Assembly (NCBI RefSeq): GCF_002209535.1
Contig: NZ_NJIG01000001.1
Coordinates: 744,001-808,000 of the forward strand
Length of the DNA: 64,000 bases
Direction: 5' to 3'
Origin: Achromobacter marplatensis
Lineage (GTDB): Bacteria > Pseudomonadota > Gammaproteobacteria > Burkholderiales > Burkholderiaceae_B
Shown one piece after another: positions 1 to 9,159 of the stretch. Numbering within the stretch: position 1 is the first letter of the stretch; each line of letters starts with the position of its first letter. The notes beneath the pieces were generated by a model that worked only from the letters and a program-made list of their open reading frames with translations, was not told the DNA's origin and made no database searches. The translations under genes were made by a program, and so were the position numbers.

Positions 1-405
1 GACCCTGGTCACAAGGGCGTGCAGCGCCTGGTTGCCGACCTGAACCGGCTTTATCGGGAGACCCCCGCGTTGCACGAACTGGACACGGACCCGGCGGGAT
101 TCGCCTGGGTGGTCATGGACGACGCCGACAACAGCGTGGCCGCGTTCTTGCGCCAGGCCGGCGGATCGCTGGTGCTGGCCGTGTCGAATTTCACGCCCGT
201 GGCGCGCCATGGCTACCGCGTCGGCGTGCCGATGGCGGGGCGCTGGACCGAAACATTGAATACCGACGCAGGCTGCTACGGCGGCTCGGGCCAGGGCAAC
301 CAGGGCGCCGCGCTCACCGAGGCAGAACCCTCGCACGGCCACGCGCAATCGCTGCCCCTGACGCTGCCGCCGCTTGCCACCCTTTTCCTCACGATACAAG
401 GCTGA
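1..405 (+). CDS. glgB: 1,4-alpha-glucan branching enzyme GlgB, C-terminal part
   Basis: The window opens inside this gene; the frame is open from base 1 and 134 codons remain before TGA at 403-405. The visible part begins DPGHKGVQRLVADLNRLY, a stretch characteristic of the end of the GH13 barrel in GlgB, and continues into the C-terminal all-beta domain, ending in LFLTIQG. GlgB forms alpha-1,6 branches in glycogen. The catalytic residues lie outside the window. Only 3 nt separate the stop from glgX, so the two are probably co-transcribed and glgB belongs to the same glycogen/trehalose operon. The first internal ATG is not a start, because homology to GlgB continues upstream of it. Confidence 0.93.
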   Translation, partial: DPGHKGVQRLVADLNRLYRETPALHELDTDPAGFAWVVMDDADNSVAAFLRQAGGSLVLAVSNFTPVARHGYRVGVPMAGRWTETLNTDAGCYGGSGQGNQGAALTEAEPSHGHAQSLPLTLPPLATLFLTIQG

Positions 406-408
406 TCC

Positions 409-2520
409 ATGGACCCCTCACAATTGACCCGCCTTACCACCGGCCAGCCGTACCCGTTGGGCGCGGTCAGCGACGGCCTGGGCGTGAACTTCGCCGTCTT
501 CTCGGCCAACGCCACGCGCATCGAGCTGTGCGTGTTCGACGCGCGCGGCCGCAAGGAACTGCGGCGCTTCGACCTGCCGGAATGCACGGATGAGGTCTGG
601 CACGGCTACCTGCCGGACGCCCAGCCCGGTCTGGTGTATGGCTACCGCGCGCACGGGCCCTATGATCCCCGCAACGGCCACCGTTTCAATCCGCACAAGC
701 TGCTGCTGGACCCCTACGCACGCCACCTGACAGGCCCGGCGAGCTGGAGCGACGCGCTCTTCGGCTACCGGCTGAACCACGCGCGCGCCGACTTGTCGAT
801 GGACCGCCGTGACAGCGCGCCGGCCATGCCCAAGGCCATCGTGACGGAAGACGTCCCGTTCAACTGGGGCAACAGCAAGGCGCCGCAAACGCCATGGGTG
901 GACACGACAATCTACGAAGTGCATCTGCGCGGCGTCTCGATGCAGCGCGAAGACCTGCGCCAGCCGCTGCGCGGCACGTGCGCGGCGCTGGCCGACCCGC
1001 GCTTCATCGAACACCTGCAGCGCCTGGGCGTCACCGCCGTCGAGCTGCTGCCGGTGCACGCCTTCCTGCAGGACCGGTTCCTGCTGGAACGCGGCCTGCG
1101 CAATTACTGGGGCTACAACACGCTGTCGTTCTTCGCGCCCGAACCCGCGTATCTGCAGCGCGGCCCCAACGACCTGCGCCAGGCGGTCCGCCGCCTGCAT
1201 GCCGCCGGTCTGGAAGTGATCCTGGACGTGGTCTACAACCATACTTGCGAAGGCAGCGAACTGGGCCCCACGCTGTCATGGCGCGGGCTGGACAACGCCA
1301 GCTATTACCGCCTGATGCCGGGCGAAGAGCGCTACTACATCAACGACACCGGCTGCGGCAATACGGTAAACCTGTCGCACCCGCGCGTCCTGCAGATGGT
1401 GATGGATTCCCTGCGCTATTGGACCGATTCTTATGGCGTGGACGGCTTTCGCTTCGACCTGGGCGTGACGCTCGGCCGCGAGGGCACGGGCTTTGACCCG
1501 GGGTCGGGCTTCTTCGACGCCCTGTTGCAAGACCCGGTGCTGGCCGGCGTGAAACTGATCTCGGAACCGTGGGACATCGGGCCGGATGGCTATCAGCTGG
1601 GCAACCACCCGCCCGGGCTGGCGGAATGGAACGACCGCTACCGCGACACGGTGCGGCGCTATTGGCGCGGCGATGAAGGCATGCGCGGCGACATGGCGGC
1701 CAGGCTATGCGGTTCGCGCGACGTCTTCGACCGGCGCCATCGGCGGCCTTGGGCCAGCGTCAACTTCGTGGCATCCCACGATGGCTTCACCACGCAAGAC
1801 CTGGTGAGCTACGACGGCAGCCACAACGAGGCCAATGGCGAAGGCGGCAACGACGGCCACGGCGAGAACTACAGCCACAACTGGGGCGAGGAAGGGCCGA
1901 CGCAGGACGAAGCCATCCTGGAACGTCGTGGTCAGGTGCAGCGCGCGCTGCTGGCGACGATGTTCCTGTCCGACGGCACGCCCATGCTGCTGGCCGGCGA
2001 CGAGTTCGGCAACAGCCAGGACGGCAACAACAATGCGTACTGCCAGGACAACCCCCTGTCATGGCTGGATTGGACCTTGGCCCAGAGCGATGCCGGCCGC
2101 GCGCTGACACATTTCGTGGCGCGCGCCGTGGCGCTGCGCCGCGACCATCCCAGCTTGCGTGCCGCACGCTTTGGCGACGCCGCCCAGGAGATCTGCCCCG
2201 GCGTCGCGGCAATTGGCTGGTTCGACACGGCCGGCGGGACGATCACCCAGGAGGCCTGGGACGCCCCGCAAGCGCTCACCATGGCGCTACGCCGCGCCGC
2301 GTTGCGCGAAGACGGCAGCGCGGACATCACGCTGCTACTGCTGAATCCGGGCGCCGATCCCGCCACGTTCACGCTGCCCCCGCCCGCTCAACCGTGGATC
2401 CGCGAACTGGATTCCGCCACGCAGGTCCCGGCAGCGCCGGTCTCGGAAGCCGACATCACCGTGCAGGCGCACAGCCTGGTGTTGCTGTCGGCCACTTGCA
2501 TTCCCGGAGCGGCGTCATGA
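409..2520 (+). CDS. glgX: Glycogen debranching enzyme GlgX
   Basis: A 703-residue GH13 enzyme that hydrolyses alpha-1,6 branch points of phosphorylase-limit glycogen and releases short malto-oligosaccharides in the cytoplasm. An N-terminal CBM48-like domain (about 10-110, including GVNFAVFSANATRIELCVFD) precedes the TIM barrel. Conserved barrel regions are visible: DVVYNHT, then DGFRFDLG with the predicted nucleophile D350, SEPWDIG with the acid/base E386, and ASHDGFT with the stabilising D458. Length is normal for GlgX. The ATG is 3 nt after the glgB stop, and the gene ends in an ATGA overlap with treZ. The malto-oligosaccharides released are the likely substrates of the downstream malQ, treY and treZ products. 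Confidence 0.95.
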   Translation: MDPSQLTRLTTGQPYPLGAVSDGLGVNFAVFSANATRIELCVFDARGRKELRRFDLPECTDEVWHGYLPDAQPGLVYGYRAHGPYDPRNGHRFNPHKLLLDPYARHLTGPASWSDALFGYRLNHARADLSMDRRDSAPAMPKAIVTEDVPFNWGNSKAPQTPWVDTTIYEVHLRGVSMQREDLRQPLRGTCAALADPRFIEHLQRLGVTAVELLPVHAFLQDRFLLERGLRNYWGYNTLSFFAPEPAYLQRGPNDLRQAVRRLHAAGLEVILDVVYNHTCEGSELGPTLSWRGLDNASYYRLMPGEERYYINDTGCGNTVNLSHPRVLQMVMDSLRYWTDSYGVDGFRFDLGVTLGREGTGFDPGSGFFDALLQDPVLAGVKLISEPWDIGPDGYQLGNHPPGLAEWNDRYRDTVRRYWRGDEGMRGDMAARLCGSRDVFDRRHRRPWASVNFVASHDGFTTQDLVSYDGSHNEANGEGGNDGHGENYSHNWGEEGPTQDEAILERRGQVQRALLATMFLSDGTPMLLAGDEFGNSQDGNNNAYCQDNPLSWLDWTLAQSDAGRALTHFVARAVALRRDHPSLRAARFGDAAQEICPGVAAIGWFDTAGGTITQEAWDAPQALTMALRRAALREDGSADITLLLLNPGADPATFTLPPPAQPWIRELDSATQVPAAPVSEADITVQAHSLVLLSATCIPGAAS

Positions 2521-4316
2521 CGGCCTGGCCCGAGCCCTACACTCATGGCGCGCTGCCTTTGCCCGACGGCCGCACGCGCTTTCGCCTGTGGGCGCCCACG
2601 GCGGCCACAGGACTGGCCTTGCTGATCGACGGGCGCGACCCGATCCCCCTGCACCCCGATGCCGACGGTTACGCGCAGACCGACGTCGATTGCCCGCCGG
2701 GCACCCGCTATCGCTACCGCATCGGCGACGGCTTGACCGTGCCGGACCCGGCATCGCGCCAGCAAGACGGCGACGTACACAGCGCCAGCATCGTCGCGGG
2801 GCCAGACACCTATGCCTGGCAGCATCCCGCCTGGCATGGCCGGCCCTGGGCGGAATCCGTCATCTATGAAGCGCACGCGGGCCTGGCGGGCGGATTTGCG
2901 GGGCTGGCCGAACGGCTGCCGGACCTGGCGGCGCTGGGCGTCACCGTCGTCGAACTGATGCCGGTCGCGGACTTTCCCGGCCCGCGCAACTGGGGTTATG
3001 ACGGCGTGCTGCCCTATGCGCCGGACGCGGCCTATGGAACGCCGGACGCGCTCAAGCATCTGGTCGACACGGCGCATGGCCTGGGGATGAGCATGATGCT
3101 GGACGTGGTCTACAACCATTTCGGCCCGGACGGCAATTTTCTGCCCCAATACGCTGCGCCGTTCTTCCGCGACGACGTGGCCACGCCCTGGGGCAACGCG
3201 ATCGATTTCCGCCAGCCGGCGGTGCGCCGCTATTTCGAAGAGAACGCCCTGTACTGGCTGACGGAATTCCGTTTCGACGGCCTGCGGCTGGACGCGGTGC
3301 ACGCGATATCCGACCCGGATTGGCTGGTCGAGCTGGCGCAATTCGTCCGCGGACAGATCCCCGCGCAGCGCCACGTCCACCTGGTGCTGGAAAACGACGA
3401 CAACCGCGCCAGCCTGCTCGCCCAGGGGTACGACGCCCAATGGAACGACGATGCGCACCATGTGCTGCACCACCTCTTGACCGGCGAATCGCACGGCTAT
3501 TACTCGGACTACGCGGACCGCCCGGCCGAGGCCCTGGCGCGATGCCTGGCGCAGGGCTGGCTGTATCAGGGCCAGCCTTCGCCCTTCCGGCAAGGGGCGC
3601 CGCGCGGCGAACCCAGCGGCCATTTGCCGCCGACCGCGTTCGTCCTGTTCCTGCAGAACCACGACCAGACGGGCAACCGGGCCGCGGGCGAGCGCTTGAC
3701 GGTGTTGGCCGAAAACACGGAGCGCCTGCGCGCCGCCGTCGCGCTACAACTGCTTGCGCCGCAGATTCCGCTGATCTTCATGGGCGAGGAATCGGGCAGC
3801 CGCGCGCCCTTCCTCTATTTCACCAGCCACACGGATCCGGACCTGGCTCAAGCGGTTCGGGAAGGACGCCAGCGCGAGTTTTCGGCCTTTCCCGGCTTTG
3901 ACGACGGCGCTGCCCAAGCGGTGCCGGACCCCAACGCCCCGACCACCTTCAGCCAAAGCGATCCCTGGCAACCGGGCAATGACGACGACGCGCAAGGGTG
4001 GCGCACGCTTTATGAGGCGCTGCTGCATATGCGCCAACAGGTGATTGCGCCACGCCTGCCCGGCGCGCGCAGCGTATTTGGCCGCGCTGTGGGCAAACAC
4101 GGCGTCCACGCGCAGTGGCGTCTGGGCGATGGCACCCGGCTGACGCTTTACGCCAACCTGGGCCCGGTGCAAGAAGCATTGCCGCCCAAATTCTCAGCGG
4201 CAGGCCACCTGTTTTCGTCGCTGCTGTTCGAGTCCCGCGCAGGCGCGTTTGATGCGTTGTCGCTGGGCAGCATGTGCTCAGAAAGCACGGTCTGGCTGCT
4301 GGAGGACGCAGCATGA
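2517..4316 (+). CDS. treZ: Malto-oligosyltrehalose trehalohydrolase TreZ
   Basis: A 599-residue GH13 enzyme that cleaves the alpha-1,4 bond next to the terminal trehalosyl unit made by TreY, releasing free trehalose. The N-terminus (YTHGALPLPDGRTRFRLWAP) is the early-set beta domain typical of TreZ. The barrel shows DVVYNHFGPDGN, DGLRLDAVHAI (nucleophile D259), LVLENDDN (acid E292) and FLQNHDQTGN (D383), the last two being characteristic TreZ forms of the GH13 motifs. The start ATG at 2517 overlaps the glgX stop (ATGA), which signals translational coupling. The frame is open further upstream, but that part overlaps glgX and has no homology. The gene ends in another ATGA overlap, with malQ. 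Confidence 0.95.
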   Translation: MTAWPEPYTHGALPLPDGRTRFRLWAPTAATGLALLIDGRDPIPLHPDADGYAQTDVDCPPGTRYRYRIGDGLTVPDPASRQQDGDVHSASIVAGPDTYAWQHPAWHGRPWAESVIYEAHAGLAGGFAGLAERLPDLAALGVTVVELMPVADFPGPRNWGYDGVLPYAPDAAYGTPDALKHLVDTAHGLGMSMMLDVVYNHFGPDGNFLPQYAAPFFRDDVATPWGNAIDFRQPAVRRYFEENALYWLTEFRFDGLRLDAVHAISDPDWLVELAQFVRGQIPAQRHVHLVLENDDNRASLLAQGYDAQWNDDAHHVLHHLLTGESHGYYSDYADRPAEALARCLAQGWLYQGQPSPFRQGAPRGEPSGHLPPTAFVLFLQNHDQTGNRAAGERLTVLAENTERLRAAVALQLLAPQIPLIFMGEESGSRAPFLYFTSHTDPDLAQAVREGRQREFSAFPGFDDGAAQAVPDPNAPTTFSQSDPWQPGNDDDAQGWRTLYEALLHMRQQVIAPRLPGARSVFGRAVGKHGVHAQWRLGDGTRLTLYANLGPVQEALPPKFSAAGHLFSSLLFESRAGAFDALSLGSMCSESTVWLLEDAA

Positions 4317-6475
4317 ACCCCGCCTCGCGAACCGAGTTGTCCGCCCTGGCCGCCGAAGCCGGCATCGCCGAAGACTGGACCGGCGCCGACCGCCGCCCCC
4401 GCCGTGTCGCGCCGGATACGCTGCGCGCCTTGCTTGACGCGATGGACTTGCCCGCCGGTTCCGAGGCGGACATCCGCGACAGCCGGCAGCGCCTGTCTGC
4501 AGCCTCGGCGCAGAACCACCTGCCCGCGCTGCTGATCGCGCTACCCGGCGAAGCGGTGGCGCTCCCCGTGGATTGCGCCGGAGTTTGCCAGATGCAGGCG
4601 CCGGAGCAACCGCTCATCACCGCCCGCACTGCCACCGGCCCCGATGGCGCACCAACCCTGCGCGCGCCCGCCGTCCCCGGCTACTACACACTGAGCACGC
4701 CCGGCGGCGACACCACGCTTGCCGTTGCTCCCCGAAGCGCGCCCACGATCGACGAGCTATCCGGCGTCAAAAATGCGCGCGCCTGGGGATTAGCCGTCCA
4801 GCTCTACAGCCTGCGGCGTCCCTCCTCGGACCTGGCGCAGGCCACGCATGGTTTCGGTGACTTCGGCGCGCTGCGCGATCTGGCCATTGCCGCGGGGTCG
4901 GCCGGCGCGGATGCGCTTGCCATGAGCCCGGTGCACGCCATGTTCGCGGCGGACCCCGCGCAATGCAGCCCCTACTCCCCGTCCAGCCGGCTCTTCCTGA
5001 ATACGCTGTACGCCGACCCCGCCGGCGTGCTGGGCAATGACGCTGTGCGCGCGGCGCTGGCGGGCATGGATCAGGCACAATTGCGCGCGCTCGATGCGCG
5101 CCCGCTGATCGATTGGCCGGCCGTGGCCACCTTGCGCCACCAATTGCTGCGCCGCCTGCATGCCGGTTTCCCGACGGGCGCCACGACGGCGCAGCGGCAA
5201 GCCTATGACGCCTACCGTGACGCGGCGGGACCCGACCTGCGCGACCATGCGCTATTCGAATCGCTGCATGCCGATCAGACGCAGGCGCATGGCGCGCCGC
5301 TTTCCTGGACCGACTGGCCCGCCGGCCTGCGCGACCCGCGATCCCCGGACGCGCAGCGCTACGCCGATGGACACGCCGACGACATCGACGCGCATATGTT
5401 CGGCCAATGGCTGGCCTCGGCCAGCCTGGCACAGGCGCAGCAGGCCGCCCGGGACGCCGGCATGCGCGTCGGCCTGCTGGCGGACCTGGCGGTAGGTGGC
5501 AGCCCGTCAGGCAGCCACGCCTGGAGCCGACAGGCCGACCTGATGTCGCGCACCAGCGTGGGCGCGCCGCCAGACCTGCACAACCCGCTGGGCCAGGGCT
5601 GGGGCTTGACCGCGCTATCGCCCGCTGCCTTGCGGGAGTCCGGCTACTCGGCGTTTCTTGCCATGCTGCGCGCCAGCCTGGCCAACGCGGGCGGCGTGCG
5701 CATCGACCATATCCTGGGCATGGCGCGGATGTGGCTGATCCCCGATGGCGCCCGGCCGCAGGACGGCGCCTACCTGCACTATCCGCTGGCGCAGTTGCTG
5801 CGGCTGACGGCGCTGGAAGCCTGGCTGCACGGCGCGTTGGTCATCGGCGAGAACCTGGGCACCGTGCCGGAGGGCTTTGACGCCCAGCTTGAAGACCACG
5901 GGCTGCTGGGCATGAATGTGCTGTGGTTCATGCGCGCGGCCGATTCCCCGCCGCAAGCGAAGGACTCGGCCGGAGACGCCCTCCCCGAATCCGCCACGCC
6001 CGCCGCCTTCCTGGCCCCGAACGACTGGCCGGCGCACGCCGTAGCCATGACGACCACGCACGACCTGCCCACGCTGGAGGGCTGGTGGCACGCGCAAGAC
6101 ATCCTGTGGCGTTCACGGCTGCAACTGCTGGGCCCGGACCAGGACGAGCCCGCGATGCGCGCCGCGCGGTTGGAAGACCGCGCCGCGCTGTGGCGGACCG
6201 TGCAGGCGTACTCGTCCACCGCCGCCAGGCAATCGACGCCGCGCGAGCCGCCCGGCGCCGAACTGCTGGGCTTTGTCGCGTCCACGCCTTGCCCGCTGAT
6301 GCTGGTGGCGCTGGAAGACCTGACCGGGCAGCTGGATCAACCCAATCTGCCCGGCACCATCGCCGACCACCCCAACTGGCGCCAGCGCGTGCCGCTCTCC
6401 GTTGCCGACTGCCTGAATGCGCCGGCCAGTTTGGCGCGCCTGCAACCGGTACGCGCCTTGCGAGGCCGCTCATGA
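4313..6475 (+). CDS. malQ: 4-alpha-glucanotransferase (amylomaltase) MalQ
   Basis: A 720-residue GH77 enzyme that transfers glucan segments between maltodextrins, lengthening short oligosaccharides and freeing glucose. It is the long, enterobacterial-type MalQ with an N-terminal extension of about 150 residues. Conserved blocks are RIDHILGMARMW (nucleophile D465), VIGENLGTVPEGF (E513) and TTTHDLPTLEGWW (D584). The start at 4313 lies in an ATGA overlap with treZ; a further upstream start would be inside treZ. Its place between treZ and treY suggests that it disproportionates dextrins too short for TreY, so that glycogen fragments are fully converted to trehalose plus glucose. Confidence 0.95.
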   Translation: MNPASRTELSALAAEAGIAEDWTGADRRPRRVAPDTLRALLDAMDLPAGSEADIRDSRQRLSAASAQNHLPALLIALPGEAVALPVDCAGVCQMQAPEQPLITARTATGPDGAPTLRAPAVPGYYTLSTPGGDTTLAVAPRSAPTIDELSGVKNARAWGLAVQLYSLRRPSSDLAQATHGFGDFGALRDLAIAAGSAGADALAMSPVHAMFAADPAQCSPYSPSSRLFLNTLYADPAGVLGNDAVRAALAGMDQAQLRALDARPLIDWPAVATLRHQLLRRLHAGFPTGATTAQRQAYDAYRDAAGPDLRDHALFESLHADQTQAHGAPLSWTDWPAGLRDPRSPDAQRYADGHADDIDAHMFGQWLASASLAQAQQAARDAGMRVGLLADLAVGGSPSGSHAWSRQADLMSRTSVGAPPDLHNPLGQGWGLTALSPAALRESGYSAFLAMLRASLANAGGVRIDHILGMARMWLIPDGARPQDGAYLHYPLAQLLRLTALEAWLHGALVIGENLGTVPEGFDAQLEDHGLLGMNVLWFMRAADSPPQAKDSAGDALPESATPAAFLAPNDWPAHAVAMTTTHDLPTLEGWWHAQDILWRSRLQLLGPDQDEPAMRAARLEDRAALWRTVQAYSSTAARQSTPREPPGAELLGFVASTPCPLMLVALEDLTGQLDQPNLPGTIADHPNWRQRVPLSVADCLNAPASLARLQPVRALRGRS

Positions 6476-9126
6476 ACGCCCCCCGTGCCACCGCCCGCCT
6501 GCAACTGCACGCCGGGTTCACACTGGATGACGCCCGCGCGCAACTTCCCTACTACGCGGCGCTGGGGGTCAGCCATCTGTACCTGTCGCCCATCACGCAG
6601 GCACGCGACGGATCGACCCACGGCTACGACGTCACGGACCACCAGCGCGTCAGCGCGGCGTTGGGCGGAGACGCCGCGCTGCGCCGCCTGGCCGCGGCCG
6701 CCCGTGATCTGGGCCTGGGACTCATTGCGGACATCGTGCCCAACCACATGGCAGCCCACCCGTCCAACGCGTGGTGGGCCGATGTGCTGCGCCTGGGCCA
6801 GCGCAGCCCGCACGCGCGCGTGTTCGACATCGATTGGGATGCGCCTGACCCGGCGTTGCGCGGCAAGGTGCTGCTGCCCGTGCTGCCGGATCCCTACGGG
6901 GTCTGCCTGGCCTCGGGCGCCATCCAGATTGTTCACGACGCGGACGCTTTCTTCGTGTCGGTCAGTGAGCTGCGGCTGCCCCTGGCGCCGGGATTCGCCA
7001 TGGACGCGGCCGGCCCAGACGCGACCTGCGCGGCACACAACGCGCAGACCGCCGAGGGGCGGGCCCGCCTGCACGACCTGCTGGAACGCCAGCACTACCG
7101 CCTGGCCTGGTGGCGGACGGCGCCGGAACAAATCAACTGGCGGCGCTTCTTCGAGATCAGCGAACTGGTCGGCGTGCGGGTCGAAGACGACATCGTCTTC
7201 GACGCCGTGCACGGCATGGCGCTGCGCCTGTACCGGGAAGGCGTGCTGGACGGCTTGCGCATCGACCACGTGGATGGCCTGGCCAGCCCGGGCGCCTACC
7301 TGCGACGCCTGCGCCAGCGCCTGACGCAGGCACGGGGCGAACGCGCAAGCGCTTATCTCGTCGTGGAAAAGATCCTGGCCGACGGAGAAACCCTGGATTT
7401 CCGCTGGCCGACCGACGGCACGACCGGCTACGACTTCATGGACCAGGTTGGCGCGCTGCTGCACGCGCCCGCCGCGCAAGCGCCGTTGGAGGCCTATTGG
7501 AACGGACTTGCCGGTGACCCGCGCGGTGCGTCCGCCCAATTGCAGGACGCCCGCCAACGAATGCTGGCCCGCCATTTCCCGGCCGAACGCCAGGCGCTTG
7601 CAAGGGCGCTGGCACGCGTCGCCCGCATGGACCTGCGCACCCGCGACTGGACCACCACCGCCATTGACCGCGTACTGACCGCCCTGCTTGCCGTATTTCC
7701 GGTGTATCGCACCTATGCGGAAGACGGCGGGCGCAGCCCGGCGGATACCGACTGGTTCCACACCGCGCTTGACCGCGCGCGCACGGCGCTGGGTCCGGGC
7801 ACGGCAGACGCCCGCCTGCTGGACCAGATAGGTCATTGGCTCAGCGGCGCGCCCGTAGATGAGAGCCTTGCCTCGCACGGCGTCAGCGCCCCCGAGCCGC
7901 ACGCGCTGGCCGAAGCCCTGGCGCACGCCCTGCGGCGCTTTCAGCAATTGACGCCGCCGCTGGCGGCCAAGGCGCTGGAAGACACCCTGTTCTACCGCCG
8001 CGGCCCGCTGCTGTCGCGCAATGAAGTGGGGTCCAGCGCGGAACGGTTCTCCCTGTCGCCTGACGCCTTCCACGCGTTAAGCGCCGAGCGCGCTGCCACC
8101 CATCCCCATGCCATGCTGGCCACGGCCACCCATGACCACAAGCGCGGCGAAGACACGCGGGCCCGCCTGGCGGTGCTGAGCGAAGCGCCGGACGAATGGA
8201 TCGCCCTTGCCCAGGCGTGGGTGCCGCGGCTGGCCCGGCCCGGTCCCATCGCGTCTGCCGACGCCTATCTGCTGCTGCAAAGCCTGGTTGGCGCGTGGCC
8301 GCTGGCCCTGCCGCCCGAGCCTGCTGGCGACGCGTTGGCCGATTATCTGGCCCGCATCGCGCAATGGCAGGAAAAGGCGCTGCGCGAGGCCAAGTTGCGC
8401 ACCAGCTGGACGGACCCGGACGCCGCCTATGAACAGTCGGCAGCGCGCTGCCTCGACGCGCTCAAGCATACGGACGACGGCCGGCTGCTGCTGCGTGAAA
8501 TCGCGGACTACACGCTACGCCTTGCACCCGCCGGCCTGGTGAACGGCCTGGCGCAGACCTTGCTGCGCTGCACCTTGCCGGGCGTGCCCGACCTGTATCA
8601 GGGCGCGGATCTGTGGGATTTCAGCTTGGTCGACCCCGATAACCGTCGCCCGGTGGACTACCCCGCGCGGGCAGACCTGTTGGCCCTGGACGATCCCGGC
8701 CAGCCCATCGTCACCAACGCCGCGGCGTGGCACAGAGGCGCCATCAAGCAGGCGTTGATCCGCCGGGCGCTGGCCCTGCGCGCCCGCGATCCGGCACTGT
8801 TCAGCGACGGGCGCTGCGAACCGCTTGCCGTGCACGGCCCGCAGGCCGCCCATGTGCTGGCCTACTTGCGCCGGCACGAAACGCGATGCCTGCTCGTTGT
8901 CGTGCCCCGGCTGTGCGCGCGGGCGTTGGCCCCTTACGCGCAGGGCCAGGCCGCCCAGGCGCATCGGTTCTGGGACGGCAGCCGAATCCGGCTGCCGTCC
9001 GACGTGCCCGCGGCGGGTCTTGTCGATACGCTATCCGGCCGGCAGCCAGGCGTGGACACGGCCGGCGACATCGACGTGGCTGATCTGCTGCGCGATTGCC
9101 CGGTCGCGCTGTGCGTGGCGGGCTGA
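6472..9126 (+). CDS. treY: Malto-oligosyltrehalose synthase TreY
   Basis: An 884-residue GH13 enzyme that converts the reducing-end alpha-1,4 linkage of a maltodextrin to alpha,alpha-1,1, giving maltooligosyl-trehalose for TreZ. The N-terminus (ATARLQLHAGFTLDDA, then YLSPITQARDGSTHGYDVTD) is diagnostic of TreY. DIVPNHMA, DGLRIDHVDGL (nucleophile D265), VVEKILADGE (E299) and TATHDHKRGEDTRARL (D555) are the barrel motifs. The start overlaps the malQ stop (ATGA). It is the last gene of the operon. Only 33 nt separate it from the convergent TonB receptor gene, and no strong terminator is visible there. Confidence 0.95.
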   Translation: MNAPRATARLQLHAGFTLDDARAQLPYYAALGVSHLYLSPITQARDGSTHGYDVTDHQRVSAALGGDAALRRLAAAARDLGLGLIADIVPNHMAAHPSNAWWADVLRLGQRSPHARVFDIDWDAPDPALRGKVLLPVLPDPYGVCLASGAIQIVHDADAFFVSVSELRLPLAPGFAMDAAGPDATCAAHNAQTAEGRARLHDLLERQHYRLAWWRTAPEQINWRRFFEISELVGVRVEDDIVFDAVHGMALRLYREGVLDGLRIDHVDGLASPGAYLRRLRQRLTQARGERASAYLVVEKILADGETLDFRWPTDGTTGYDFMDQVGALLHAPAAQAPLEAYWNGLAGDPRGASAQLQDARQRMLARHFPAERQALARALARVARMDLRTRDWTTTAIDRVLTALLAVFPVYRTYAEDGGRSPADTDWFHTALDRARTALGPGTADARLLDQIGHWLSGAPVDESLASHGVSAPEPHALAEALAHALRRFQQLTPPLAAKALEDTLFYRRGPLLSRNEVGSSAERFSLSPDAFHALSAERAATHPHAMLATATHDHKRGEDTRARLAVLSEAPDEWIALAQAWVPRLARPGPIASADAYLLLQSLVGAWPLALPPEPAGDALADYLARIAQWQEKALREAKLRTSWTDPDAAYEQSAARCLDALKHTDDGRLLLREIADYTLRLAPAGLVNGLAQTLLRCTLPGVPDLYQGADLWDFSLVDPDNRRPVDYPARADLLALDDPGQPIVTNAAAWHRGAIKQALIRRALALRARDPALFSDGRCEPLAVHGPQAAHVLAYLRRHETRCLLVVVPRLCARALAPYAQGQAAQAHRFWDGSRIRLPSDVPAAGLVDTLSGRQPGVDTAGDIDVADLLRDCPVALCVAG

Positions 9127-9159
9127 CAGCGTATAGCGGCCGCCTGGCGCGCGCACCGC

